Assembly (NCBI GenBank): GCA_001821795.1
Contig: MHOB01000014.1
Location: forward strand, 20,568-28,415
From: Candidatus Ryanbacteria bacterium RIFCSPLOWO2_12_FULL_47_9c
GTDB taxonomy: Bacteria > Patescibacteriota > Minisyncoccia > Ryanbacterales > GWA2-47-10b
Length of the DNA stretch: 7,848 nucleotides
Direction of reading: 5' to 3'
Below, in pieces: positions 1 to 7,531 of the stretch. The notes beneath the pieces are model-generated. The model was not told where the DNA came from. It saw only the letters and a list, made by a program, of their open reading frames with translations, and searched no databases. The position numbers and the translations under genes are program-made. Numbering within the stretch: the stretch's first letter is position 1; every line of letters starts with the position of its first letter.

Positions 1-401
1 ACAAGGCCCGGTACTGCATCGGATTCATGGATTACGATAGGGATACGATAAATTCGCGCCGCCCACAGTGTCGGAAATGCATCATATCCGCCCTTAGAAA
101 AAACGACATCGGGCGGCTTCAAGGTAAATTTCAAAAACGCATGAAAAACGCCTCGCGCAGTTCTAAAAACATCGGAAAAATTGCGCGCTGAAAAATATCG
201 TCTTGCCTTTCCCGCGGGTATATGCTCGTAGCGAATATTTTCTTCCTGTAACGCTTCAACATCAAACGGATTCTCACCAATAAATATTAATTCCATAGAA
301 ATTATGTGTTCTTCCTCGGCAATATCCCGAAGGGCGCGCGCAACAGCGATAAGCGGGTAAAAATGCCCGCCCGTTCCCCCTCCCAACAAAACAACCCTCA
401 T
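1..401 (-). CDS. murG: MurG, UDP-GlcNAc:lipid I N-acetylglucosaminyltransferase (N-terminal part, cut by window edge)
   Basis: MurG adds GlcNAc to lipid I at the inner face of the membrane to make lipid II, the last cytoplasmic step of peptidoglycan synthesis. The first 133 residues are visible, about a third of a usual MurG (roughly 350-370 residues); the 3' end runs off at base 1. The glycine-rich acceptor loop GGGTGGH lies at residues 7-13. SKGGY lies at 102-106 and HESDAVPG at 125-132. These are family signatures; the HESD form resembles Gram-positive-type MurG more than the HEQN form of E. coli. The ATG (401-399) overlaps the ftsW stop in an ATGA (401-398), and no Shine-Dalgarno sequence is visible, so translation is probably coupled to ftsW. 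The ftsW-murG order is classical for dcw clusters. Identity is secure; the UDP-GlcNAc-binding C-terminal domain is outside the window. Confidence 0.95.
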   Translation of the reverse strand, partial: MRVVLLGGGTGGHFYPLIAVARALRDIAEEEHIISMELIFIGENPFDVEALQEENIRYEHIPAGKARRYFSARNFSDVFRTARGVFHAFLKFTLKPPDVVFSKGGYDAFPTLWAARIYRIPIVIHESDAVPGL

Positions 402-1501
402 GATAATCGATATCTAGATATGCGAAGTAATATTCCCATCTCAAAAAAAAGAAATACAAGCGCACTACCTCCATAACTGACAAATGGAAGCGGTATACCC
501 GTCAGCGGAAATAGACCTGAAAGCGCTCCCATATTGATTGCCGCTTGCACAACAACAAGTAAAGTAATACCAGCCGCGAGAAGACGCGCAAACTGATCTT
601 TCGCCCGCCCCGCAACCACCATACCACGAATAAGAAAGAGAAAAAAGGCGCCGCTAAGAAATATAACACCGATAAATCCAAACTCTTCAGCAAAAACTGC
701 GAATACCGCATCCCCCATTGGTTCAGGCAAGTAATAAAACTTTTGCCGCGAGAGACCGACACCCCTTCCCCACAAGCGACCGGAACCGATAGCAATCCGC
801 GCCTGATTAATCTGATAGCCCTTTCCCTGTTCATCGTCGCTTGGGCTAAAAAATACCACGAGTCGGTCACGCGCGTAGGGTACCGTAGCAACCGCAATAC
901 CAACAAGGACAACCCCGATAATCCCCGCAACAATAACCTGCCGCGTATTTCCGCCACCAAGAAAAAAAACAAGAAAAGAGACAACGACAAGAACTCCCAA
1001 CGTTCCGAAATCGGGTTCGTTGATCAAAAGACCGCCCACAATACTGATTAAAACAAGAAACGGGATAAGCCCTTTCCACAACGTCGCAACATGATTCTGT
1101 TTTGAACGAATCCACGCCGCGAGGTATATCACAAAGGCAAGTTTTAGCATTTCAGACGGTTGAAAGGAAAAGCGCCCGAGACGAATCCATCGCTGTGCGG
1201 TACCAGCCCCAAACCCAATGCCCTGAACAAATACAAGCAGAATAAGCACAATAGCAACCACGAGAAATATAAGCGCATATCTGCGATACCAATCGATAGG
1301 GATGCGCAAACCAACAAAAAACAAGAACGCACCGAAAGTCAAGGAAAGAATGAGCTGATGAAAAATATAATAGTAAGAATGACCAAAATATTTTATCGAG
1401 AGGGGGGCCGACGCAGACATCAATATAATAAATCCAGCACAGACAAGGAAAATAGTAACACCAAGAAGAGTTCTATCGGTGTCTGCTAAGATACTCCGCA
1501 T
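398..1501 (-). CDS. ftsW: FtsW, SEDS-family peptidoglycan glycosyltransferase
   Basis: This is a 367-residue polytopic membrane protein of the SEDS family, which polymerises lipid II into glycan strands with a partner class B penicillin-binding protein. Many hydrophobic segments run from residue 12 to about 358, consistent with about ten membrane helices. QRWIRLGRFSFQPSEMLKL (103-121) and NEPDFGT (161-167) are SEDS signatures. The long outer loop carries PEPMGDAVFAVFAEEFGF (259-276), in which Asp264 matches the putative catalytic Asp of RodA/FtsW. GIPLPFVSYGGSAL (335-348) is the C-terminal signature. FtsW is preferred over RodA because of its position between murD and murG; sequence alone separates the two poorly. 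The ATG overlaps the end of murD by 16 bases and has no clear ribosome binding site, suggesting coupled translation. No ftsI partner is in view. Confidence 0.93.
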   Translation of the reverse strand: MRSILADTDRTLLGVTIFLVCAGFIILMSASAPLSIKYFGHSYYYIFHQLILSLTFGAFLFFVGLRIPIDWYRRYALIFLVVAIVLILLVFVQGIGFGAGTAQRWIRLGRFSFQPSEMLKLAFVIYLAAWIRSKQNHVATLWKGLIPFLVLISIVGGLLINEPDFGTLGVLVVVSFLVFFLGGGNTRQVIVAGIIGVVLVGIAVATVPYARDRLVVFFSPSDDEQGKGYQINQARIAIGSGRLWGRGVGLSRQKFYYLPEPMGDAVFAVFAEEFGFIGVIFLSGAFFLFLIRGMVVAGRAKDQFARLLAAGITLLVVVQAAINMGALSGLFPLTGIPLPFVSYGGSALVFLFFEMGILLRISRYRLS

Positions 1502-2808
1502 TGCCGTGCTGCGCGAATAAACGAATCCCCGCGATCAAACTCGTTTGCAAACATATTGAAACTTGCCGCGCCAGGTATCAACGCGATTACCGTCCCCTTC
1601 CCACACGCGCGTTTTACCGCATCGTCCATCGAGCGTGCCAGTTCATAGGGCACCGAAAGAATGCGCACGAGTTTGTCCGAGAACGATCCGGGGAGTATAA
1701 CCACGGAAACTTTGCATGCACGCAACACGCGCGCGTACGCAAGGACGTCTTTCAATGGAATATTTTTATCTTCACCGCCCGTAATCACGACCGCCTTTGG
1801 ATATTTTTTGACAAGTGTAAGTGTACTGAAAGCGGCCGCACCCGGATTTGTTGCAGTCGTATCGTTGATAAAAATATTTCCTTTTCTCTTCACAACAATT
1901 TCAAGCCGACCGCGCGCTGGTCGGAACACCTTAATTTTCTTAACCAAGTCCTTCCGTTTTACCCCAAGCGAATGTGCAACCGTGTACGCCAAAAACGCAC
2001 TATGCCGCGAAATATTCCACGGGACAGAAAATTCTTTGTTGTCGCAAACCCATATTTGCGTGCCGAGCATGCGTGGACAGTGCCATTTAACAGCCAAGGA
2101 CTTCCAAAGAAAAGCGTAGTCGCCTTTTTTTTGGAAACGGACAATATTCATTTTTGCGCGCGCATACGCAGAAAATGAGACATACCGATTGAGATGATCA
2201 GCGAATAACGACGTGACAACGGCAACATGCGGACTCGTGCGCACATACTCGAGGTCAAAACTAGAAAACTCGGCAACAATCCATTGCGGTTCACGCGAGA
2301 GAAAGAAATAATCGAGGAAAGAAACTCCCGGCACGCCGACAAGCGCTGCGCGCTTACCCAAAAAATGTTTGATTAGCATTGTGGTGGTCGTCTTCCCTTT
2401 TGTTCCCGTCACACCAATAGTTCGCGCGTGCGGCGCCAACGCAAGAAATATTTCGGCATCATTCGTTATGCGCTTTGCACTTTTTAAATACCGGTTTGTT
2501 TTAGGAATCCCCGGATTTTTTACAACCAGATCCGCGCGCGCGAAATCTTTTTTCCGATGTCTTCCGAGAACATATTTGATGGGATACGAACGAAGCGCAT
2601 GAAGCGAGGCGACAAGTTGCGTTTTTGGTTTTGCGTCGGTTACGGTAACCGAATATCCCAGTTCGGCAAAAAAACGAGCAGCACCAACGCCACCGCCCGA
2701 AAGGCCGAGCCCGAAGATAAGAATGGATGGTTTGCCGTTATGACCGGCGAAAAACTTTTCCCGCAAGCGCGCCCGTAACTTTTCCTTCTTTGAATGCACA
2801 ATTTCCAT
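1486..2808 (-). CDS. murD: MurD, UDP-N-acetylmuramoyl-L-alanine--D-glutamate ligase
   Basis: MurD is the cytoplasmic ATP-dependent ligase that adds D-Glu to UDP-MurNAc-L-Ala. From the chosen ATG it has 440 residues, a normal length. The N-terminal UDP-binding domain has GLGLSGGG at 34-41. The ATP loop GVTGTKGKTTTT is at 132-143. EFSSFDLE is at 180-187, DHLNRY at 204-209 (His205), and Lys219 fits the carbamylated lysine of Mur ligases. In the C-terminal domain are NDTTATNP (315-322), GGEDK (344-348), and Ser416 and Phe420 in the region that binds D-Glu. In NDTTATNP a Thr stands where E. coli has Lys (NDSKATN). The open frame extends back to a TTG at 2871, and an ATG at 2820 has GGAA six bases upstream, so the start is uncertain. 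No start codon follows the end of the deacylase, so the two reading frames must overlap. Confidence 0.92.
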   Translation of the reverse strand: MEIVHSKKEKLRARLREKFFAGHNGKPSILIFGLGLSGGGVGAARFFAELGYSVTVTDAKPKTQLVASLHALRSYPIKYVLGRHRKKDFARADLVVKNPGIPKTNRYLKSAKRITNDAEIFLALAPHARTIGVTGTKGKTTTTMLIKHFLGKRAALVGVPGVSFLDYFFLSREPQWIVAEFSSFDLEYVRTSPHVAVVTSLFADHLNRYVSFSAYARAKMNIVRFQKKGDYAFLWKSLAVKWHCPRMLGTQIWVCDNKEFSVPWNISRHSAFLAYTVAHSLGVKRKDLVKKIKVFRPARGRLEIVVKRKGNIFINDTTATNPGAAAFSTLTLVKKYPKAVVITGGEDKNIPLKDVLAYARVLRACKVSVVILPGSFSDKLVRILSVPYELARSMDDAVKRACGKGTVIALIPGAASFNMFANEFDRGDSFIRAARQCGVS

Positions 2809-4315
2809 TGACAAATACATAATCAATTCCGTGAGGATATTGATAGGGATGACGGTAAGTTGCCATATCAATAATTTTTTTAGGATCTAATATAACAACA
2901 TCCGCGAAATAACCCTGTTTGAGAAGACCACGATGAGAGCCGAGCCCCACAAGAGATGCGGGAACCGACGTCATTTTTTTTACCGCCTCTTCCCACGAAA
3001 GAATATTACCCTTCACAACAAGTCTATGCAAGAAACGGGGAAAAGCGCCATAAGAACGCGGATGCGTAAGATCCCGTTTCCGTTCGCCTTCACCAACGCC
3101 ATCTGAACTAAACATGCTATATGGTTCCCGCGCGATAGAGACAAGATGCGTGCTCATCAATGTTTTTGAAAAAACAGTTACACCAAGATCATTAGAGATT
3201 AAAATCTCGATGACCGTCTCTTCCGGCGAAAGACCTCCGCTCTGTGCGATATGTTGAATGGTCTTGCCAACCACATCTTTACTTTTCTGGGCCTCGGCGA
3301 TAACGATCTTATCATAGTGTAAAGTTTGTTTCTTCATTGAATCAAGAACTGATTGGCGTTTTGACGGGTCAATAAGAATCTCAATGATCTTACTATTACC
3401 GCCCTCTAAAATCCAATCGGGCAAAAAATTATAGAGGAGAGACCCCGTTCGTAAATACGGGAATAAATCAACCGTGATAGAAAGATTCTCTTCTTTTCGT
3501 GCTTTCTGAACAATCGCAAGCGCTTTATTGAAATCCTGCCACGCGCGCCGTCCGATCGCTTTTATGTGTTAAATGTGAACAGGCACGCCGGTTGCGCGCG
3601 CGATGCGAAGAGCCTCAACAATTGACGGTAAGAGCCGTGACCCTTCATTACGGAGGTGAACGGTGACGACTTTTCCTGCATCGGCGACAACACGGGCAAG
3701 CGCAATAACTTCATCTTGGAGCGCAAGTGAATTTCCAAGAGATGCAAGGCCAAACGACAATCCTAGCGCCCCCTCGTCAAGCGACCGAGTGAGAATAAGT
3801 TTTACTGACTCGAGTTCTGCGCGAGTCAATTCCTGAAGCGCGTCATCTGTAATATTCCCCCGCAGAGTACTATATCCAACAAACATACCGAAGTTTACAC
3901 CAAGAGGATGACGCTCAAGTTCATCAAAAAGTTCTGAAACACTCTGCCAATTGATATTCGCTCGGGAGATATCAGTCCATTTCTTAATTGACTGGATCGC
4001 TCGTGTCTCTACGAGGGGAGCAATGGAAGCGCCGCATGCGCCGCCAATGATAGTAGTAATGCCCTGTGCGAGCAAGTTACACTGTTCCGGGTAAGTAAAA
4101 AGCGTCCAGTGCGTATCCGAATGATTCGTGATATCAACAATCCCGGGAATCAAATATTTCCCCGTCGCATCAATAACTTCGGCCGCATTGCCTTTTTCCG
4201 TACCCCCAACCGTTTTGATGTATTCTCCCGAAATTCCAAGATCCCCCTTCGCCCGCGGAAAACCAGAACCATCGATAATGGTTCCACCGCGGATGAGATA
4301 GGTATAATTCGCCAT
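2738..4315 (-). pseudogene. N-acyl-D-amino-acid deacylase (D-aminoacylase-like amidohydrolase), interrupted by one in-frame TAA
   Basis: The full frame spans 525 codons, normal for D-aminoacylases (about 480-530), which hydrolyse N-acyl-D-amino acids using a metal centre. The N-terminal half has IDGSG (14-18), VDITNHSD (60-67), the GGACGAS stretch with Cys94 (91-97) and HLRNEGSR with His220 (220-227). Codon 249 is TAA (3571-3569). The same frame then continues with HIKAIGRRAW, giving His250, and later SSDG with Asp405, HPRSYGAFPR, and a typical C-terminus ending FVNG...GKVFRRS. The family expects ISHxK at the break, so one base change (TCA Ser to TAA) explains the stop. No ATG lies soon after the stop to allow restart. 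The 248-residue product would lack His250 and the catalytic Asp, so it should be inactive. The gene starts 3 bases after mraY and its 3' end overlaps murD. The substrate is unknown; a role in handling D-amino-acid wall fragments is only a guess from context. A sequencing error cannot be excluded. Confidence 0.85.
3569..3571 (-). other. Premature in-frame TAA in the deacylase
   Basis: On the coding strand the codons read CAC ATT TAA CAC ATA AAA. The TAA replaces the Ser of the family ISHxK motif and directly precedes the codon for the predicted metal ligand His250. The upstream (248-codon) and downstream (276-codon) parts are in the same frame, so this is a substitution, not a frameshift. Restoring Ser would need only T to G at plus-strand base 3570. 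Confidence 0.85.
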
Positions 4316-4318
4316 AGA

Positions 4319-5392
4319 TTATTTCCCCACAAGATGAATAACCATACCGACAAGAGCAGTAACAAGACTTACGACCCAGAATCGCATAGTCACTTTATAA
4401 TGTGGCCAACCGATCGCCTCAAAATGATGATGAAGAGGGGCGGCGCGAAATACCTTTTTGCCCCGAATCTTTTTCGAAACTACCTGTATGATAACCGACC
4501 CCGTCTCAAGGACGAGCGGAAACGCAATGATAGGAAACACCACAACTGCATCCGTCAGAAAAGCAACCATGGTCAGTGCGGTCGTTAAACCCAGCATTCC
4601 TGTCTCCCCCATATAAAATCGAGCGGGTGGAATGTTATACCACAAAAAAGCAAGAAGCGCGCCACCCATAACGCCCAGAAATGCCGCCAGATCAATCTGC
4701 TGCTGAAAAAACGCTATCCCACCGTAGGCGGCAATCACAGATGCAAGTACTCCTCCTGCAAGGCCATCAAGCCCGTCAATGATACCGCTTGAAAATACAG
4801 CAAGCATGGTGAGCATAAAAAATGGGATGAAAAAAAATCCGAGGTATAAGTCACCCCAAAACGGGATTGCAATGCTGCGCGCCCCAAGGGGTCCGTAGAA
4901 CCACCATGCACCCACTGCGCCGATCAAAAGCACAAGAACTATCCTGTAGGTAAGTTCGAGGCCGCCGCCAATATATTTTCCCTTGCCGTGAATGTGCAGC
5001 CAATCATCAAGGAAACCAACAAAAGAGGCGGCAACGAGTCCGGCGAGTGGAAGCCACGTTTGATTGCGGGAAAAATAGTTTAGCTTGCTCAACATCGCAC
5101 TGTCGCTAATCCGCGAAGCTGCCCAGAAAAGCAACGTCACAAAACATATAGTCCCCCAAATCAAAATCCCCCCCATACGAGGTGTGTTGGGTTGAGTTCT
5201 ATTTTTTAAGATGCCAGATATTACAACCGCGCTTTCTCCGCTTATGGCCTGGCGCTCAACGTTTTTAACCCACAACTTATGTTTATACAAATAATGAGTC
5301 AACAACGGGGTTGAAAAAAATGCGATAAAAAAAGAAAGCGCAGAAAGACCAAAAACCTTCAAGACATTGAGCAGTAACTCCCCTTCGTTCAT
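4319..5392 (-). CDS. mraY: MraY, phospho-N-acetylmuramoyl-pentapeptide transferase
   Basis: MraY is the membrane enzyme that transfers phospho-MurNAc-pentapeptide to undecaprenyl phosphate to give lipid I. It has 357 residues and about ten hydrophobic segments, as usual. Family motifs are TPRMGG (70-75), the Asp pair FLDDW (127-131; Asp129, Asp130), IDGLDGLAGG (205-214), NIPPARFYMGETG (253-265) and the HHHFE box (321-325). Two motif positions are unusual: the third catalytic acid, Asp in the usual GDxGSL, is Glu263, and the Asn usually before TDGLDG is Gly203 here. The fold and the other motifs are intact, so I expect an active enzyme. The ATG at 5392 follows the carboxypeptidase stop by 4 bases without an obvious ribosome binding site. 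A purine-rich GAAGGGGAG lies just inside the gene. The TAA stop is 3 bases before the deacylase ATG. Confidence 0.95.
   Translation of the reverse strand: MNEGELLLNVLKVFGLSALSFFIAFFSTPLLTHYLYKHKLWVKNVERQAISGESAVVISGILKNRTQPNTPRMGGILIWGTICFVTLLFWAASRISDSAMLSKLNYFSRNQTWLPLAGLVAASFVGFLDDWLHIHGKGKYIGGGLELTYRIVLVLLIGAVGAWWFYGPLGARSIAIPFWGDLYLGFFFIPFFMLTMLAVFSSGIIDGLDGLAGGVLASVIAAYGGIAFFQQQIDLAAFLGVMGGALLAFLWYNIPPARFYMGETGMLGLTTALTMVAFLTDAVVVFPIIAFPLVLETGSVIIQVVSKKIRGKKVFRAAPLHHHFEAIGWPHYKVTMRFWVVSLVTALVGMVIHLVGK
4324..4328 (-). promoter_or_regulatory. Possible ribosome binding site of the deacylase
   Basis: The coding strand reads GGGGA followed by eight bases and then the ATG at 4315. It lies inside the last codons of mraY. 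It is one of the few start-proximal purine boxes in the window with good spacing and supports the chosen start. The match to the anti-Shine-Dalgarno consensus is only partial. Confidence 0.5.
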
Positions 5393-5396
5393 ATTA

Positions 5397-6299
5397 CTAT
5401 GGTAGCATAGTCGTCACGCGCGCGAGTAACGATGACGCTTCTAAAAAACGTCTCCCGTGAGAAGCATTAAGCAATATAAACGCTTTTCGCGTCCCCAGCG
5501 GACTTTCGTATAACAGGACAAGTGATTCCCCGGATGCGTCAGTCGTCCCGGTTTTACCGCCGATAAAATACGGTATCCTTCCCATAACCTCGTTGAGATT
5601 TATAAGACGATGCGAATCATCTTGGTATGAATAAATGATCCTATCATTCTCGCGTGACACTTCCCAAAGGAGAGGCGTTTCTTGTGAGGCAAAAATTAAG
5701 CGCGCGAGATCGCTTGCACTTGAATAATTGCTTGGGATTCCGCTCGGGAGGTCAAGGCCGGTTGGGTTTTGAAAAACGGTGTTATCCATGTGAAGTGCGC
5801 GCGCTTTTTCATTCATGAGGCGGACGAATATTTCCATACGATCATCGGGCGTTGCTCCCCCGAGTTTCTTTCCGACAACTTCTGCGACAGCCATTGCCGC
5901 GTCGTTTGACGAAGACATCATCATGGCGCGCAGTAAATCCTTAAGTGAAAAAAGTTCTCCGGCACGGAAACCACCCACCGCCCCAGCCGTTGTATGCGCT
6001 TCGGGACTTATTTCGATGGCATCGTCCGGTGAAAGATACTCAAGAGCAAGATATCCTGTCATAATTTTTGAGAGACTTGCGATACCAAATACATCATCAG
6101 AATCAATATCCACGACGCGTTCTCCTGATTTAATATCAAACACAAGAATGCTCTGCGCGGAAAACGAATCATTTAGGATGATCTCTTCGCGATCTTGTTT
6201 TGTTTGCGGCAGATCTTGCGTTTTATTCGAATACGGCAAAATAAAACCGAGGGTTGAAAACACCGTAATAAAAAATATCGCGAGCGGAGAATTAATCAT
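5397..6299 (-). CDS. Penicillin-binding serine peptidase, D-alanyl-D-alanine carboxypeptidase family (peptidase S11)
   Basis: This enzyme class trims D-Ala from, or cuts cross-links in, peptidoglycan stem peptides outside the membrane. The three penicillin-binding motifs are clear: SLSK at 75-78 (nucleophile Ser75, Lys78) in a typical ASxxKIMT context, SSN at 130-132 followed by DAA, and KTGTT at 249-253. NPTGLDLP (178-185) is also typical of S11 peptidases. One hydrophobic segment at residues 5-22 should export or anchor it; it lacks the usual basic N-terminal residues and a clear cleavage site, so an uncleaved anchor is likely. At 300 residues it lacks the C-terminal domain and amphipathic tail of PBP5, so a PBP7-like endopeptidase role is possible. 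The ATG overlaps the 3' end of scpB by 8 bases. It sits directly before mraY, where murE/murF often lie in other bacteria. Confidence 0.92.
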   Translation of the reverse strand: MINSPLAIFFITVFSTLGFILPYSNKTQDLPQTKQDREEIILNDSFSAQSILVFDIKSGERVVDIDSDDVFGIASLSKIMTGYLALEYLSPDDAIEISPEAHTTAGAVGGFRAGELFSLKDLLRAMMMSSSNDAAMAVAEVVGKKLGGATPDDRMEIFVRLMNEKARALHMDNTVFQNPTGLDLPSGIPSNYSSASDLARLIFASQETPLLWEVSRENDRIIYSYQDDSHRLINLNEVMGRIPYFIGGKTGTTDASGESLVLLYESPLGTRKAFILLNASHGRRFLEASSLLARVTTMLP

Positions 6300-6807
6300 A
6301 TTCTTTCATTTTTTTCTGCAATTCCATAAAAGCAGGAAGTTTCTCTGACGATGAAATACCAAGGTACTTGTAAAAATCCATCGTCGGACTGTACAGATAT
6401 ATCCGCGCATCTTTTGAATCTTGAACGCGCTCAATAAGCCCCCGGATAAGCAATGATCGCAAGGCAAATGTAGAATTGACACCCCGGATATAATCGATAC
6501 TGGAGCGGGATATTTTCCCTTTCCAGAGAATAATCGCGAGTGTCTCAAGTTGAGAACGCGTGAGATTTCCTTCAAGGCGCTCTTTTGCGATGCTTCCAGC
6601 GATATCAGTAACGTCGGGCGCCGTCGCCAGCGCTATGGAATCGTCATGGCGCAATACACAAAGTCCCCGCCCCGAGAGCGATTGTTCAAGCGCCGCTATT
6701 GTTTCTCCGACCTCTTTTTTGTCAATGGCAAGATATTTCGCAATCTCCCTCAAGGTGAGCGGCTCGCCAGAGACGAATAAAAGCGCCTCAAGAGCTTTTT
6801 CGTGCAT
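6292..6807 (-). CDS. scpB: ScpB, segregation and condensation protein B
   Basis: ScpB is the winged-helix (kite) subunit of the SMC-ScpAB condensin complex, which compacts and segregates the chromosome. It is 171 residues, close to the usual 170-200. The first winged helix begins with ALEALLFVSGEPLTLREIAK (5-24), a clear family signature. The second contains LTRSQLETLAIILWKGKISR (82-101) followed by IDYIRGVNSTFALRSLLIRG (104-123), also diagnostic. The C-terminal tail (from about 150) is polar and probably binds SMC or is flexible. The ATG at 6807 lies inside scpA with a 20-base overlap, and no good ribosome binding site is seen, so it is probably translated by coupling with scpA. The 3' end overlaps the carboxypeptidase gene by 8 bases. 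Confidence 0.93.
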   Translation of the reverse strand: MHEKALEALLFVSGEPLTLREIAKYLAIDKKEVGETIAALEQSLSGRGLCVLRHDDSIALATAPDVTDIAGSIAKERLEGNLTRSQLETLAIILWKGKISRSSIDYIRGVNSTFALRSLLIRGLIERVQDSKDARIYLYSPTMDFYKYLGISSSEKLPAFMELQKKMKEYD

Positions 6808-7516
6808 GTTCTATATAAATCGAATCAAAAGGGGCTGACTGCCGCACTGCAATGATACCAACCTTTACAAGCTCGAGCATTGCAAGAAAACTCACGACAA
6901 CCTCGAGTTTTTCGCGTTTCTCGCCAACAAAATCGCTGAATGTTTTTATAATCCCGCGCTCAATGCGTTCTTGAAGCTCTTTTATTCTTTCCTCAATCGA
7001 TACGATTTTTTTTACCGTCTTTTGGGGCAGCAAATTTTTTTCGGGAAGCGCCTGAAGCGCATTTTTTAGGATATCGAGCATATGCATAAGGTCGAGCGGA
7101 TACGGAGGCGGTAAAAATGAAGGAGTAACGGTAAAAAACGGGGTGCGCGTAAAAATTTCTCGCCTCTGTTTTGCAATCTCACCGAGGTCTCCGGCGAGTT
7201 CTTTGATCCATTTGTATTTCTTGAGACGTGCTTCGAGTTCCTCGATGTCTCCACGTTCTTCTTCGGTTACTATGAATCCCGGCAAAAGCGACCGCGACTT
7301 TATAAGCATGAGCGTCGCCGCAACAACTAGAAATGACGCAATATCCTCGTGGTATGTCTCTTGATTTTTGCTCTTGAGCACATTGAGATAGGTAAAATAC
7401 TCCTCGGTAACACTTCCCAAAGAGATTTCATTAATAGAAAGTTTTCGCGCCTCAATAAGCTCAAGGAGAAATTCAAGCGGCCCTTCAAATTCTTTAATAC
7501 GAACGCTATATGACAT
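6788..7516 (-). CDS. scpA: ScpA, segregation and condensation protein A (kleisin)
   Basis: ScpA is the kleisin that bridges the SMC heads and binds ScpB. It is 242 residues, a normal length. The N-terminal domain has the family pattern FEGPLEFLLELIEARKLSI (10-28), EISLGSVTEEY (30-40) and the strong signature SFLVVAATLMLIKSRSLLP (61-79). The middle (85-190) is charged, with a proline-rich patch PPPYPLDLMHM around 136-146 and helical stretches, as expected for the ScpB-binding region. The C-terminal winged helix (about 200-236) includes VVVSFLAMLELVKVGIIAVR (206-225). The ATG at 7516 is chosen because the domain begins there; two nearby upstream ATGs (7526, 7523) are out of frame. It follows the kinase stop by 15 bases and ends in TGA inside scpB. 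Confidence 0.93.
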   Translation of the reverse strand: MSYSVRIKEFEGPLEFLLELIEARKLSINEISLGSVTEEYFTYLNVLKSKNQETYHEDIASFLVVAATLMLIKSRSLLPGFIVTEEERGDIEELEARLKKYKWIKELAGDLGEIAKQRREIFTRTPFFTVTPSFLPPPYPLDLMHMLDILKNALQALPEKNLLPQKTVKKIVSIEERIKELQERIERGIIKTFSDFVGEKREKLEVVVSFLAMLELVKVGIIAVRQSAPFDSIYIEHARKSS

Positions 7517-7531
7517 GGTTCATCATAAATA

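Noticed and set aside
1720..1740. Alternating CG-rich run that looks like a structured or repeat element
   Set aside because: Similar CGCG runs occur throughout the coding sequence here as Arg/Ala codons; no inverted repeat or poly-T tract supports a terminator or other site.
1501..2178. 225-codon open frame on the plus strand
   Set aside because: It lies entirely opposite murD, is rich in Arg, Cys and His, and shows no family motif; it is a shadow of the conserved minus-strand gene.
3569..3571. TAA recoded as a sense codon
   Set aside because: TAA ends scpB, mraY and the deacylase itself in this window, and TGA and TAG end other genes, so a global code change does not fit.
2738..4315. Two separate genes for the two halves of the deacylase
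   Set aside because: The halves are in the same frame and join into one canonical protein; the second half has no ATG near its beginning and its first listed start is an internal TTG (3424) within a conserved stretch.
4109..4588. 159-codon open frame on the plus strand
   Set aside because: It runs antisense across the deacylase-mraY junction and resembles no protein family.
5815..6348. 177-codon open frame on the plus strand
   Set aside because: It is antisense to the carboxypeptidase gene, whose three catalytic motifs are intact; the Ser/Arg-rich composition is typical of a shadow frame.
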